64,000 bases of DNA from CAWCAL01 sp963695075 (lineage in GTDB: Bacteria; Actinomycetota; Acidimicrobiia; Acidimicrobiales; CAWCAL01), in assembly GCA_963695075.1 (NCBI GenBank), contig CAVOFR010000007.1, forward strand, positions 496,001 to 560,000, in the 5' to 3' direction. Positions 8,088 through 16,842 of the stretch are shown piece by piece. The notes under the pieces are model-generated. The model was not told the origin of the DNA and did not search any database. It saw nothing but the letters and a program-made list of their open reading frames with translations. The first letter of the stretch is position 1. Each line of letters starts with the position of its first letter. A program made the position numbers and the translations under genes.

Positions 8088-9569
8088 GTGCGGGGGCGCA
8101 ACCTGCTCGCCGGCTGCTCGTGGCAGTCTGGTCCGATCGATGATCGCGTGCCGTTGAGCCTCCCCGAATCCGTACCCCCCGATTCCCCACCCGAAGCCGG
8201 GGATTCCACCACCGACGTCGAAGGTGCCGACGGCCCCTCTGTCCGACGCCGATTCTGGACCCGCAGGAAGATCGCCTGGAGCGGGTTGGCCGCGTTGGTC
8301 CTCGTCGCGGCGGCTGCGTCCGCCTTCGTCACGGTCGGGCAGGTGGCGATAGCACCCGGCGGCCTGCACGAGACCGAGGACCGGATCGCCGTCGATGGTG
8401 CGCGTTCGTACTCGTCCGACGGCGAGCTCCTGTTCGCGACGGTGTCGGTGCGCGAGGTCAACATCTGGGGCTGGATGCAGGCGAAGCTGGACGATGACAT
8501 CGTGCTCCTGCCGCACGACGAGGTGTACGGCGAGCGGGACCGCGAGGAGACCCGCGACCTGAACTTCAGACTGATGGACACGTCCAAGATCGTCGCCACG
8601 GCGCTGGCCATGGAGCGGGCCGGTTCGTTGCCGCCGGCGACCGGTGCGTACGTGAGCGAGGTCGAGCAGAACGGCTCGGCCGCCAAAGCCGGGCTGACCG
8701 CCGGGTTGGTGGTCGTGGGTGTGGACGGGACGTTCGTCGATTCGGTCGAGGAGCTCGAACAACTCTTGAGCGACGCGCGGGGAGCGTCCGTCGAGCTCCA
8801 GCTCGAGGACCTGGTCGGAACCAGCGTGGCGGTGGCGATCGAGGTGCCGTCCTCGGGTGGGCTCGGGGCCACGTTCGAGCCGATGCCAGGCCCGGCCAGC
8901 TCGGGGGCGCTGGTCGCGGGCCTCCTGCCGGGCTTTCCCGCCGCCGAGGAGTTGGAGTTCGCCGAAGTCCTCGTGGAGATCGATGGGGAACCGGTGGTGA
9001 CCACGCGGGATGCCCTGCGGTTGATCAACGCTCATGAGCCGGGCGAAGAGATGACGTTCACGGTGCTCACCCCCGAGGGTGAGCACCGCGACGGATCCCT
9101 GATCCTGGCCGAACGACCCGACGATCCGCGGACACCGGAGGACGAGGCGGGAGGAGCGTTCGTCGGAATCGAGGTCCGACCCGCTTACGCGACGCCCTAC
9201 GAGATCGAGATCGATTCCGGAAGCGTGGGCGGGCCCTCCGCGGGCCTGGCGTTCACCCTCGCCATGATCGACCTTCTGACCCCCGGTGAGCTCACGGGAG
9301 GCATCGAAGTCGCTGCGACCGGCGAAATCCTCGACGACGGCCGCGTCGGTGTGGTGGGCGGGGTCGCCCAGAAGACGGCGTCGGTTCGTGACCGGGGGGT
9401 CACGCTGTTCCTCGTGCCGTTGGAGGACTTCGACACCGCCGCCGAGGCGGCCGACGAGTCGGTCGAGGTGGTTGCCGTCGAGACGCTGGACGACGCTCTG
9501 GAGGCGCTGGCCGAGCGAGGGGGCAACGCCGCCGAGTTCGTCCGGGACGACGAGCCGCTCACGCTCTGA
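8088..9569 (+). CDS. Membrane-anchored PDZ domain/S16 (Lon-like) serine protease
   Basis: About 474-493 residues depending on which GTG is used (8088 or 8148; both are in frame). After an acidic N-terminus there is one membrane anchor (around 8276-8345), then PDZ-like sequence (GAYVSEVEQNGSAAKAGLTAG) with a second, weaker PDZ-like stretch. The C-terminal Lon-type domain carries the nucleophile in GGPSAGLAF and the general-base lysine in GGVAQKTASV. This Ser/Lys dyad and layout match the YlbL-type secreted Lon-like proteases, whose active domain faces outside. No ATPase domain is present. Substrates are unknown. Confidence 0.85.
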   Translation: MRGRNLLAGCSWQSGPIDDRVPLSLPESVPPDSPPEAGDSTTDVEGADGPSVRRRFWTRRKIAWSGLAALVLVAAAASAFVTVGQVAIAPGGLHETEDRIAVDGARSYSSDGELLFATVSVREVNIWGWMQAKLDDDIVLLPHDEVYGERDREETRDLNFRLMDTSKIVATALAMERAGSLPPATGAYVSEVEQNGSAAKAGLTAGLVVVGVDGTFVDSVEELEQLLSDARGASVELQLEDLVGTSVAVAIEVPSSGGLGATFEPMPGPASSGALVAGLLPGFPAAEELEFAEVLVEIDGEPVVTTRDALRLINAHEPGEEMTFTVLTPEGEHRDGSLILAERPDDPRTPEDEAGGAFVGIEVRPAYATPYEIEIDSGSVGGPSAGLAFTLAMIDLLTPGELTGGIEVAATGEILDDGRVGVVGGVAQKTASVRDRGVTLFLVPLEDFDTAAEAADESVEVVAVETLDDALEALAERGGNAAEFVRDDEPLTL

Positions 9570-9675
9570 GCGCCGCTTCGGGCCGCCGAGATGGCTCGGC
9601 CCTGGGACAAAGCACCGAGAGAATTCGCGTCACCACCTAGAGCGCGGACCGCTCGCGCTCTACCATGGGGCGACC

Positions 9676-11460
9676 ATGGCCAATGTCTCACACACCGACG
9701 ACCTGGATCCCGATTCCGTCGGCCGGCGCGAGTTCACTCGCTCCCGCCGTGGATTCGATCAGATCGAGGTCCGCGCATTCCTCAATTCGGTCGCCGCGCA
9801 GCTGCGGACCGAGCGGCAACGGCAGGTCGATCTGACCCGCAAGCTGGCCGACGCAGAACGGCGGGCCACTCGAAGCAAGGCCGCGGACGCCCAACGGATG
9901 ACGACCGTGCTGGGTGAGGAGACGGCCAAGATCATCGAGGCAGCTCGAGAAGCGGCCGAGGAGATGCGGGAACGGGCCGAATCCGAATCGGCCGCGATGC
10001 GTGAAGATGCCTCTCGCCTCCTCGCGGAGGCCACCGAAGAGGCCAACGCCCTGCTCGAGCATGCTCGGGCCGACGCCACCGCAGCGAGGGACGAGGCCAC
10101 CACCGAGGCCATGGCCGAGGTCGAGCAGGCCAAGGACCGAGCCCGGGAGATGGTCGAGGAGGCCCGAGCTCACCGCGAGCGAGTCGTGCAGGACGTCGCC
10201 AAGCGGCGCAAGGCGCTTCGAGCTCAGTATCAGGTACTGGCCGGTGTTCGTGATCAGATGATCGAGCGACTCGACGCCAGCCAGGGCCACTTGAGCGGTG
10301 CCATCGACGCGGTTCGCCGGGCCCTGAGCGAAGACCCCGAGTTGGGTCGCAGCGTCGAGTCCCCCGCTCACGAGGAAGACCTGGACGAAGCCGAGCTCAC
10401 CCCGGCCGATGACGATCGCGTCTTCCATCGGGTCCGCATGCCGGCGCCACCGACCGACCCCGACCCGGTCGAGTCCGAGGTGGCAGTCGTCGAGGCGGAC
10501 GAGGCCGAATCGGCGGAAACCGCGGTCGAAGCCGCGGAAACCGCGGCCGAATCGGCGGAAACCGCGGCCGACGGATCCGAGGATGTCGACTCGTTGTTCG
10601 CCCAGCTCCGGGCCGAGTCCCGGAGCGAAGAGGCCGCCGAGACCGACGGTGACCCGGCCGAAGCCGGCGCCGAGGTGGTGGACCTGCGCTCCGAATCGGC
10701 AGAGAACGCATCCGGATCGACGGAAGCCGGATCGACGGAAGCCGGATCGACGGAAGCCGGATCGACAAAAGAGGAAGAGGACACACCGATCGATCCGCTC
10801 GCCGATCCGTTCGCGGCACGTGATCGGGCCCTCGAGCCACTCGATCGGGCACTGCGCCGCCGGCTGAAGCGGGTGCTGGCCGATGACCAGAACGCCGTGC
10901 TCGACCGGTTGCGCACGGTGCGGGGCAAACCTACTCCTGAGCGAATCCTCTCCGAGCTCGACGATCTGGGCCGGGCGGCCTCTGGTGCATCCCGGTCCGA
11001 GCTCGCCGACGCTCACCGCACGGGTGGCGAGCACCTGGGCGGTGGTGATCACGTCGCCGTGTTCGACGATCTGGATGAGGTCTTCCGGTCGCAGATCGCC
11101 GAGCCCCTGAGGGCCGAGGTCGCCGCGTTGTTGGAGGATTCCGACGATGTGGAAGAGCTGAGCGAACGGGTCCGCGCCGGCTACCGGACGTACCGGACCG
11201 AGCAGCTCCCGGCGGTGAGCGCCCATCTCGTGGCCGCCGCCTACGCCCGCGGGCGCTTCGACGCCATCGACGACGGGGCCGACGTGGTATGGCTACAGGA
11301 CCCGGGAGCATCGTCTCCCGACTGCGAGGACAACGAGCTGGCCGGTGTGGTCAAGAAGGGCACCGTGTTCCCCACCGGAGCCGAGTGTGCTCCGGCGTAC
11401 GAGGGGTGCCGCTGCCTGGTGATTCCGGCCGCGATGGCACCGGCGCCGACCGAAGCCTGA
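9676..11460 (+). CDS. DivIVA-domain coiled-coil protein with Mu F-like Cys-rich C-terminus
   Basis: 594 residues. Residues about 15-45 (GRREFTRSRRGFDQIEVRAF) match the DivIVA N-terminal membrane-curvature domain, followed by a long Ala/Glu/Arg coiled coil to about residue 215. An acidic low-complexity region with EAAETA and STEAG repeats runs to about residue 370. A folded C-terminal domain ends with C-x2-D-x6-G-x2-KGTVFPTG and a final GCRC. That cysteine pattern resembles the end of phage Mu F/SPP1 gp7-type head-morphogenesis proteins. A polar-growth or division scaffold role is inferred from the N-terminus; the tail's job is unknown. Confidence 0.75.
   Translation: MANVSHTDDLDPDSVGRREFTRSRRGFDQIEVRAFLNSVAAQLRTERQRQVDLTRKLADAERRATRSKAADAQRMTTVLGEETAKIIEAAREAAEEMRERAESESAAMREDASRLLAEATEEANALLEHARADATAARDEATTEAMAEVEQAKDRAREMVEEARAHRERVVQDVAKRRKALRAQYQVLAGVRDQMIERLDASQGHLSGAIDAVRRALSEDPELGRSVESPAHEEDLDEAELTPADDDRVFHRVRMPAPPTDPDPVESEVAVVEADEAESAETAVEAAETAAESAETAADGSEDVDSLFAQLRAESRSEEAAETDGDPAEAGAEVVDLRSESAENASGSTEAGSTEAGSTEAGSTKEEEDTPIDPLADPFAARDRALEPLDRALRRRLKRVLADDQNAVLDRLRTVRGKPTPERILSELDDLGRAASGASRSELADAHRTGGEHLGGGDHVAVFDDLDEVFRSQIAEPLRAEVAALLEDSDDVEELSERVRAGYRTYRTEQLPAVSAHLVAAAYARGRFDAIDDGADVVWLQDPGASSPDCEDNELAGVVKKGTVFPTGAECAPAYEGCRCLVIPAAMAPAPTEA
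10714..10768 (+). repeat. 15-bp in-frame tandem repeat (STEAG units)
   Basis: Three exact copies of GGATCGACGGAAGCC (10714-10758) plus a partial fourth sit inside the DivIVA-domain gene. They encode repeated Gly-Ser-Thr-Glu-Ala. Because the unit is a multiple of three, copy number can change without a frameshift. A second, less regular run of Glu-Ala-rich repeats lies at about 10495-10575. Confidence 0.85.
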
Positions 11461-11509
11461 GAGCCGACCGAAGCCTGAGAACGGTCCTTCCCCAGTAGTC
11501 TGGCGCTCC

Positions 11510-14500
11510 ATGCGCGTTCCCTCGGAGCTCCCCGAGCCCAGACAACCGAAATCGTCGAATCGTCGGCGCACGGTCATCGCCGTCGTCGTCGGTGTGCTGT
11601 TGATCCTGGCCGTCAGTCTGAAGGGACTGGCCAGCTTCTACACCGACTACCTCTGGTTCGATCAGTTGGGCTTCGGGTCGATCTTCACCGGGCTGCTGTG
11701 GGTCAAGGTGGGCCTGGGCGTTGTGTTCACCGGTGTCTTCTTCCTGCTCATGTTCGTCAACCTGACGCTCGCCGAGCGGATGGCACCGCGCTTTCGACCC
11801 GGAGGACCCGACGAGGAATTCCTCGAGCGCTATCACGAGCTCGTCGGCGATAGGCAGCGCGTGGTGCGCGTCGCGGTGTCGACGGTCCTGGCGGTCATCG
11901 CCGGGGCGGGGGTGTCATCGGAGTGGAACAACTGGATCCTCTTCCGCAACCGCGTCGACTTCGGCGTGAGCGACCCCCAGTTCGGGATCGACGCCGGGTT
12001 CTACGTCTTCCAGCTGCCGTTCGTCTCGTTCACGGTCAACTGGCTGTTCATGGCGCTGGTCATCGTTCTCGTCATCACGGCCACCGCTCATTACCTGAGC
12101 GGTGGCATCCGCATTCAGAGCCCGGCCCCCGAGCGGGTCACACCGCAGGTCAAGGCCCACATCTCGGTCCTGCTCGCCATGCTCGCGCTGGTCAAGACCG
12201 CCGATTACTGGCTGCAGCGGTACGAGCTCAACTTCTCGACCCGCGGCGTGGTCGACGGCGCCTCCTACACCGATGTCAACGCGCAGCTGCCGGCGATCCA
12301 GCTGCTCATCGTCATATCGCTCACGGCGTGCGGCCTGTTCATCGTCAACATATGGCGGCGGGGCTGGACGCTGCCGGTCGTCGCCGTGGGCCTGTGGGCG
12401 TTCGTCGCCCTGTTGGCGGGTAGTGCCTACCCGGCGTTCATCCAGCAGTTCCAGGTTCGGCCCGACGAATCAACTCGCGAGGCGCCCTACATCGCCAACA
12501 ACATCGAGCTCACCCGCTATGCCATGGGCGTCGACGACGTCACCGAGCAGTCCTTCGTGGCCGACACGAAACTCGATCTCGAAACGGTCGAGGTCGGCGG
12601 GCCCACCGTGAGGAACCTGCCCCTGGTCGATCCCGACATCGTCATCGACACGTTCCAGCAGCTCCAGGCCGCGTTGTCCATCCACCAGATCGTCGACCTC
12701 GATGTGGACCGCTACCCATTGGGTGAACCCGACGGCGAGCTCACCCAGGTGGTCACCGCCACCCGTGAGTTGAACACCGACGGCAACCCCGAATCGTCCT
12801 GGGTCCGGAATCACCTGGCATTCACCCACGGCTTCGGCACCGTCGTGGCCCAGGGGAACCGCGACGACACCAACGGCGACCCGGCGTTCCTCATGCAGAA
12901 CACGACGCTCGACCGGGACCCGCGTTTCGAACCGGAGCTCGACCGACCGCACGTCTACTACGGCGAGGAAACCCATGCGTACGCCGTGGTCGGCACGACC
13001 CGCGATGAGGTCACCGCCGAGGAGGACAACAAGGACGTCACGTTCCGCTACGACGGCGAGGGCGGCGTCGGACTCACCTCGACCCTTCGACGCGCCGCGT
13101 TCGCCCTCAGGTTCAACGACCTCGAGGTGATGATCTCCGACTTCATCACCGACGACTCACGGGTGCTCTACAAGCGGACCGTGCACGACCGGGTCACCTC
13201 GGTGGCGCCCTTCCTGTCCTTCGATCGGGATCCCTATGCGGTGCTCGCCGAGGGTCGGATCAAGTGGATCGTCGACGGCTACACCACGACCAACCGGTTC
13301 CCGTACGCGCAACGAGCCGATGTCGGGAAGCTGCCGGCCGGGAGCGATCTCCGACGGCCGCTCAACTACGTGCGCAACTCGGTCAAGGCCGTGGTCGATG
13401 CATACGACGGCACCGTCGAGCTGTACATCATGCCCGACCCCGCCACCGGCGAGGTCGGCGACCCCATCATCAAGGCCTACCGCCAGGCGTTTCCGACGTT
13501 GTTCCAGTCGGTCGAGGAGATGTCCGACGAGCTCAGAGCGCACATCAGGTACCCGAAGGATCTCTTCACACTCCAGACCGAGGTCTGGAGCCGCTATCAC
13601 CTCTCCGACCCGGGGGCTTTCTACGACCGCACCCGCGCTTGGGAGGTGGCTCAGGCCCCGTCGAGCGACCTCATCCAGTCGGCCCGCCAGGTCACCGCGG
13701 CAGTCCCGGCTGAGGATGGTGCGTCCAACCTCCCCACCACCACCGGCGGTGTCGCTCCCTACTATGTCCAGCTCACGCTGCCCGGGAGCGAGGAGCTCGA
13801 GTACGTCGTGCTCCGTCCGTTCGTGCGGGCCAGCACCGACGGCGACACCAAGAGCCTGCTCAGCGCCTTCATGGTGGCGAGCAGCGAGCTCGACAGCTAC
13901 GGCCGACTGAACGTGTACGAGATGACCTCGCAGGGTATCGAAGGGCCGACGATCGTCGACTCCAACATCCGGTCCGACCAGACCGTGGCACTGGTGCTCA
14001 ACCGGCTCAGCGAAGGTGGATCCGAGGTCAAGGCCGGCAACCTCTTCCTCGTCCCCATGGGTGAGGACAATCTGATGTGGGTGCGGCCGGTCTACGTTCA
14101 GGCCCGAGGCGGCGACGACGTGGTCGAGGTACCGCAGCTGCGCTTCGTGATCGTCGTGTCCGACGCCGGCGTGATCATGCAGCCGTCGTTCTCGGCGGCG
14201 ATGAACCAGTCGCTGATCCAGTCGGGCTACACGCGAAGCGAGGCTCGATCAGTGCTGGAACCCATCTTCGGCGTGGTCGACTCGCCGACCGACATCCTGG
14301 CCAACCTCGAGAGCGACGGCGAGACCGGCGACCCGCCGAGTCGATCGTCCACCACGACCACCACCGTCCCGGTCGACACCACCGAACCCTCACCCACGAC
14401 ACGGCCGGGTGGCGACACCGGTGGTGGTTCGGGAGAGGAGCTGGACGAGATCCTGAAGAACCAGGAGGCGATCCTCGAACTGCTCAGGGAGATGCTGGCC

Positions 14501-14578
14501 GGTTCCACCCCGGGCACGACGGTGCCCGACCCGACCCCCAGGACCACCAGCACCACGGTGGCCAACGACGAGGCCTGA
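11510..14578 (+). CDS. UPF0182 family large membrane protein
   Basis: 1022 residues. The N-terminal third has about seven membrane segments, with the family-typical FYTDYLWFDQLGF after the first. A large extracytoplasmic domain follows, including YPKDLFTLQTEVWSRYH and LPGSEELEYVVLRPFVRA. The C-terminus is a Thr/Pro-rich linker and a short helix LDEILKNQEAILELL. Length and order match the actinobacterial UPF0182 family, whose function is not established. The ATG at 11510 fits the first membrane helix. It is downstream of, and co-directional with, the DivIVA gene, with a gap of about 50 bases. Confidence 0.9.
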   Translation: MRVPSELPEPRQPKSSNRRRTVIAVVVGVLLILAVSLKGLASFYTDYLWFDQLGFGSIFTGLLWVKVGLGVVFTGVFFLLMFVNLTLAERMAPRFRPGGPDEEFLERYHELVGDRQRVVRVAVSTVLAVIAGAGVSSEWNNWILFRNRVDFGVSDPQFGIDAGFYVFQLPFVSFTVNWLFMALVIVLVITATAHYLSGGIRIQSPAPERVTPQVKAHISVLLAMLALVKTADYWLQRYELNFSTRGVVDGASYTDVNAQLPAIQLLIVISLTACGLFIVNIWRRGWTLPVVAVGLWAFVALLAGSAYPAFIQQFQVRPDESTREAPYIANNIELTRYAMGVDDVTEQSFVADTKLDLETVEVGGPTVRNLPLVDPDIVIDTFQQLQAALSIHQIVDLDVDRYPLGEPDGELTQVVTATRELNTDGNPESSWVRNHLAFTHGFGTVVAQGNRDDTNGDPAFLMQNTTLDRDPRFEPELDRPHVYYGEETHAYAVVGTTRDEVTAEEDNKDVTFRYDGEGGVGLTSTLRRAAFALRFNDLEVMISDFITDDSRVLYKRTVHDRVTSVAPFLSFDRDPYAVLAEGRIKWIVDGYTTTNRFPYAQRADVGKLPAGSDLRRPLNYVRNSVKAVVDAYDGTVELYIMPDPATGEVGDPIIKAYRQAFPTLFQSVEEMSDELRAHIRYPKDLFTLQTEVWSRYHLSDPGAFYDRTRAWEVAQAPSSDLIQSARQVTAAVPAEDGASNLPTTTGGVAPYYVQLTLPGSEELEYVVLRPFVRASTDGDTKSLLSAFMVASSELDSYGRLNVYEMTSQGIEGPTIVDSNIRSDQTVALVLNRLSEGGSEVKAGNLFLVPMGEDNLMWVRPVYVQARGGDDVVEVPQLRFVIVVSDAGVIMQPSFSAAMNQSLIQSGYTRSEARSVLEPIFGVVDSPTDILANLESDGETGDPPSRSSTTTTTVPVDTTEPSPTTRPGGDTGGGSGEELDEILKNQEAILELLREMLAGSTPGTTVPDPTPRTTSTTVANDEA

Positions 14579-14607
14579 CGGCCCGTAGTCGCGTTTCTGT
14601 CAGCAGA

Positions 14608-15291
14608 TCAGAGCCGGGGGCGGAGTCTGAGGATGCCGCCGATGCGGCCCATGTTGCGGATCTCGACCTCGACGTCGCCCTCCACCTCGACCCATTCGGG
14701 TAGATGGTCGACCTCGACGTCGGCCAGGATCTCGCGCGGTTCGGCTGCGGCGCAGAGCTTGGCGGCGAGGTTCACGGGCTCGCCGATGTAGTCGTCGCCT
14801 TCGAAGAGCAGCGCCTCGCCGGTTGCCAGTCCCACGCGCATCGCGATCTGGGTGTCGGCGTAGTGGGCGATCAGGTGAGCACCGGCCGCGACCGCCGGTC
14901 CGGCCTCGCTCGAGACCAGCATGGCGCCGTCTCCCAGCCACTTGGCCACGCGTACTCCCCGTCGCGCTGCCGTGGCGCGGGTCACCGAACGGAACTCGTC
15001 GAGGAGGGTGACCGCTCGGTGGGGTCCGTGCGTCCGTGTGAAACGCGTGAATCCGGCCAGGTCGATGAAGCAGAAGGTGCGCTCCAACGTGGGATGAGGT
15101 GCCTCTGGCGGGAGAGCCGCCGGGTGTTCCATGCCGGTGCCGTAGCGGCTCTGGGCCCAGTCCGTGGCTGCGGTCGCGGCGGGGACGAGATGTCGTTGGG
15201 CCGCCCGTGCCGTCCTCTCGGTGGCGTCACCAGGCAGGACCAGCAGTGAGTGCTTGCCGGTGGACCGGATGTCGGATTGTGCTTGCTCCAT
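14608..15291 (-). CDS. Class III adenylate/guanylate cyclase-domain protein
   Basis: 227 residues from ATG MEQAQSDIR. After about 70 N-terminal residues of no recognised domain there is a class III cyclase core. Metal-binding Asp77 is in FIDLAGFTRF and Asp121 in KWLGDGAM. The transition-state motif is VNLAAKL, with Asn174 kept but the usual arginine replaced by Lys178. The product (cAMP or cGMP) and the activity are therefore uncertain. No membrane segment is seen, so the protein is cytoplasmic. Codons upstream of the chosen ATG are open but unlike protein. It converges on the UPF0182 gene with about 30 bases between them. Confidence 0.8.
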   Translation of the reverse strand: MEQAQSDIRSTGKHSLLVLPGDATERTARAAQRHLVPAATAATDWAQSRYGTGMEHPAALPPEAPHPTLERTFCFIDLAGFTRFTRTHGPHRAVTLLDEFRSVTRATAARRGVRVAKWLGDGAMLVSSEAGPAVAAGAHLIAHYADTQIAMRVGLATGEALLFEGDDYIGEPVNLAAKLCAAAEPREILADVEVDHLPEWVEVEGDVEVEIRNMGRIGGILRLRPRL

Positions 15292-15389
15292 ATGAACCTC
15301 TGCTAACAAGAGTATCGGAGCATGCCCGCTCGAGTTGAGCCCTGCCACACCATGTGACAGGAGTCATGGCGGCCCCCTCCGCCGGTTTT

Positions 15390-15428
15390 GGAGTCGCTGA
15401 GCCACACGTGGTGTGGCTCAGCGACTCC
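15390..15428. terminator. Perfect 18-bp hairpin between remnant and cyclase genes
   Basis: Arms 15390-15407 and 15411-15428 (GGAGTCGCTGAGCCACAC and its complement) are separated by three bases, with partial complementarity extending outward. It lies just past the stop of the minus-strand peptidase remnant and before the cyclase promoter region. A factor-independent terminator role is inferred from its position. Confidence 0.6.
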
Positions 15429-15434
15429 AGAAAC

Positions 15435-15660
15435 TCAGGCGCCTCGGGAGAAGGTGTCGCAGGCGTTCGGATCGCCGGAGTCGAAGCCGGTGGCGAACCA
15501 GGCTTCACGCTGGGCCGACGACCCGTGGGTCCAGGATTCCGGATCGATACGCCCGGTGGAGGCCTGCTGGATCCGGTCGCTGATGCCGGTGAGAGTTTGG
15601 ACGTGATGGCCGATCTCCTGGGCCAGCTGAACAGCACGAGCTCGCCTCGGTCGTAGGCCT
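15435..15660 (-). pseudogene. Remnant of YpfJ/KPN_02809-type neutral zinc metallopeptidase
   Basis: Reading the minus strand up to TGA 15435-15437 gives AQEIGHHVQTLTGISDR joined directly to IQQASTGRIDPESWTHG and REAWFATGFDSGDPNACDTF. The first part matches the zinc-site region of the putative neutral zinc metallopeptidase family (PF04228) and the second matches its extreme C-terminus. The roughly 80 residues normally between them are missing, the N-terminal half is absent, and the HExxH histidine is Gln. The fragment is therefore a decayed gene. Its terminator (15390-15428) remains. Confidence 0.6.
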
Positions 15661-15703
15661 CGGCGGTCGATGACGTCGGCCGACTTGTGGCCTCGCCGGT
15701 ACC

Positions 15704-16138
15704 TCAGCGGCCGGTGGTGATGTAGTCGCGGAGGTGCTGAGTCTCGGACTCGAGCTCTCCGACCCGGTGCTTCACCACGTCGCCGATACTGATGATGCCG
15801 GAGAGCACGCCGTCCTCGACGACCGGAACGTGGCGGACCCGCTCGGCGGTCATGGTGGCCATGAGCGAGTCGACGGTGTCTTCGCGGGTGCAGGTGATCA
15901 CGGTCGCGGTCATGAGCTGATCGACGGGGTGATCGAGGATGGCCGAACCCTCGCGGGAAAGGGCTTGAACGATGTCGCGCTCGGACAGGATCCCGTCGAC
16001 GGTGCGGCCGTCGGTCGACACGACGAGCGCGCCGATGCTGCGTTCGACGAGATGGTCAGCGGCGTGGCCCACGGTGCAGTCGGGGGCGACGGTGGCAACG
16101 TCCGCACCCTTGTGGTTCAAGATCGAGCTGATCCGCAT
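15704..16138 (-). CDS. CBS-domain pair protein
   Basis: 144 residues made of two CBS domains: MRISSILNHKG to about residue 60 with ILSERDIVQAL, then HPVDQLMTATVITC to RVRHVPVVEDGVLSGIISIGDVV. The start is set by an excellent ribosome-binding site, GGAAGGAGG, five bases before the ATG at 16138. CBS pairs bind adenosyl ligands (AMP, ATP, SAM) and usually regulate. Stand-alone versions like this are often stress proteins whose partner is unknown. A short helical tail (VGELESETQHLRDYI) may mediate oligomerisation. Confidence 0.85.
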   Translation of the reverse strand: MRISSILNHKGADVATVAPDCTVGHAADHLVERSIGALVVSTDGRTVDGILSERDIVQALSREGSAILDHPVDQLMTATVITCTREDTVDSLMATMTAERVRHVPVVEDGVLSGIISIGDVVKHRVGELESETQHLRDYITTGR

Positions 16139-16221
16139 GGCGGCCTCCTTCCGGTGGCGACTTGCGCACTCGGTGGTGGTTGATTCCATTCTGCCAGTTC
16201 GAAAGGACCTCATGACGTCTG

Positions 16222-16842
16222 TCACGCAACTGGCACACACGTCCCAGATCCCGAAGAGGGGGTGGTCAGGGGGATGCCGTGGCGGGCGAGGAGGCGGGTG
16301 GCGGTGTGGAGCGGGAGGCCGACGACGTTGCTGTAGCTGCCGTTGATTCGGCGGACGAATCGCCCGCCCGCTCCCTGGATCGCATACGCACCGGCTTTGT
16401 CGTAGGGCTCGTCGGTGGCGAGGTACCAGTTCAGGTCCTCAGCGGATATCGGGGTCATCTCGACCGACGTGTGCACGGTCTCGACCGAGGTCATCCGGTC
16501 GTCGGCCACCACCACGGCCGTGACCACACCGTGGGACCTGCCCGCCAGGGCGGAGAGCATCGCGCGGGCGTGGTCGCCATCTTCGGGCTTGCCGAGGATG
16601 TGATCGTCCATCACCACGCATGTGTCGGCCGCAAGGGCGACTTCACCGGTGGCTCTGCCGGCCTCGGCCTTGGCCCTGGCCAGCCGCTCGACATAGGCCG
16701 GCGGCGATTCGCCGGGCCGAATCGACTCGTCGATGTCGGCCGGCCGGACCTCGATGTCGAGGGGATACCGAGCGAGCAGTTCACGTCGGCGGGGAGATCC
16801 CGAGGCCAGGACCAGCCGAGGGAGCGGGTGGTGATCGCTCAT
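16222..16842 (-). CDS. maf: Maf family nucleoside-triphosphate pyrophosphatase
   Basis: 206 residues. The N-terminal LVLASGSPRRRELLARY is the Maf phosphate-binding motif (SxSPRR). LAADTCVVMDDHILGKP contains the catalytic Asp region, and EPYDKAGAYAIQGAGG and SYSNVVGLPL are conserved. Maf proteins hydrolyse modified or canonical nucleotides (dTTP/UTP or m7GTP in characterised members) and affect septation when overproduced. The start ATG shares one base with the dus stop (TGATG). The reading frame extends upstream but that part is not Maf-like. Confidence 0.9.
   Translation of the reverse strand: MSDHHPLPRLVLASGSPRRRELLARYPLDIEVRPADIDESIRPGESPPAYVERLARAKAEAGRATGEVALAADTCVVMDDHILGKPEDGDHARAMLSALAGRSHGVVTAVVVADDRMTSVETVHTSVEMTPISAEDLNWYLATDEPYDKAGAYAIQGAGGRFVRRINGSYSNVVGLPLHTATRLLARHGIPLTTPSSGSGTCVPVA

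Noticed and set aside
7526..9028. 500-codon minus-strand open frame opposite the PDZ protease
   Set aside because: Ser/Thr/Pro-rich composition typical of antisense frames in high-GC DNA; the plus-strand protease has clear motifs.
9688..11226. 512-codon minus-strand open frame opposite the DivIVA gene
   Set aside because: Gly/Leu/Arg-rich antisense product without domains; it mirrors the codon pattern of the plus-strand coiled coil.
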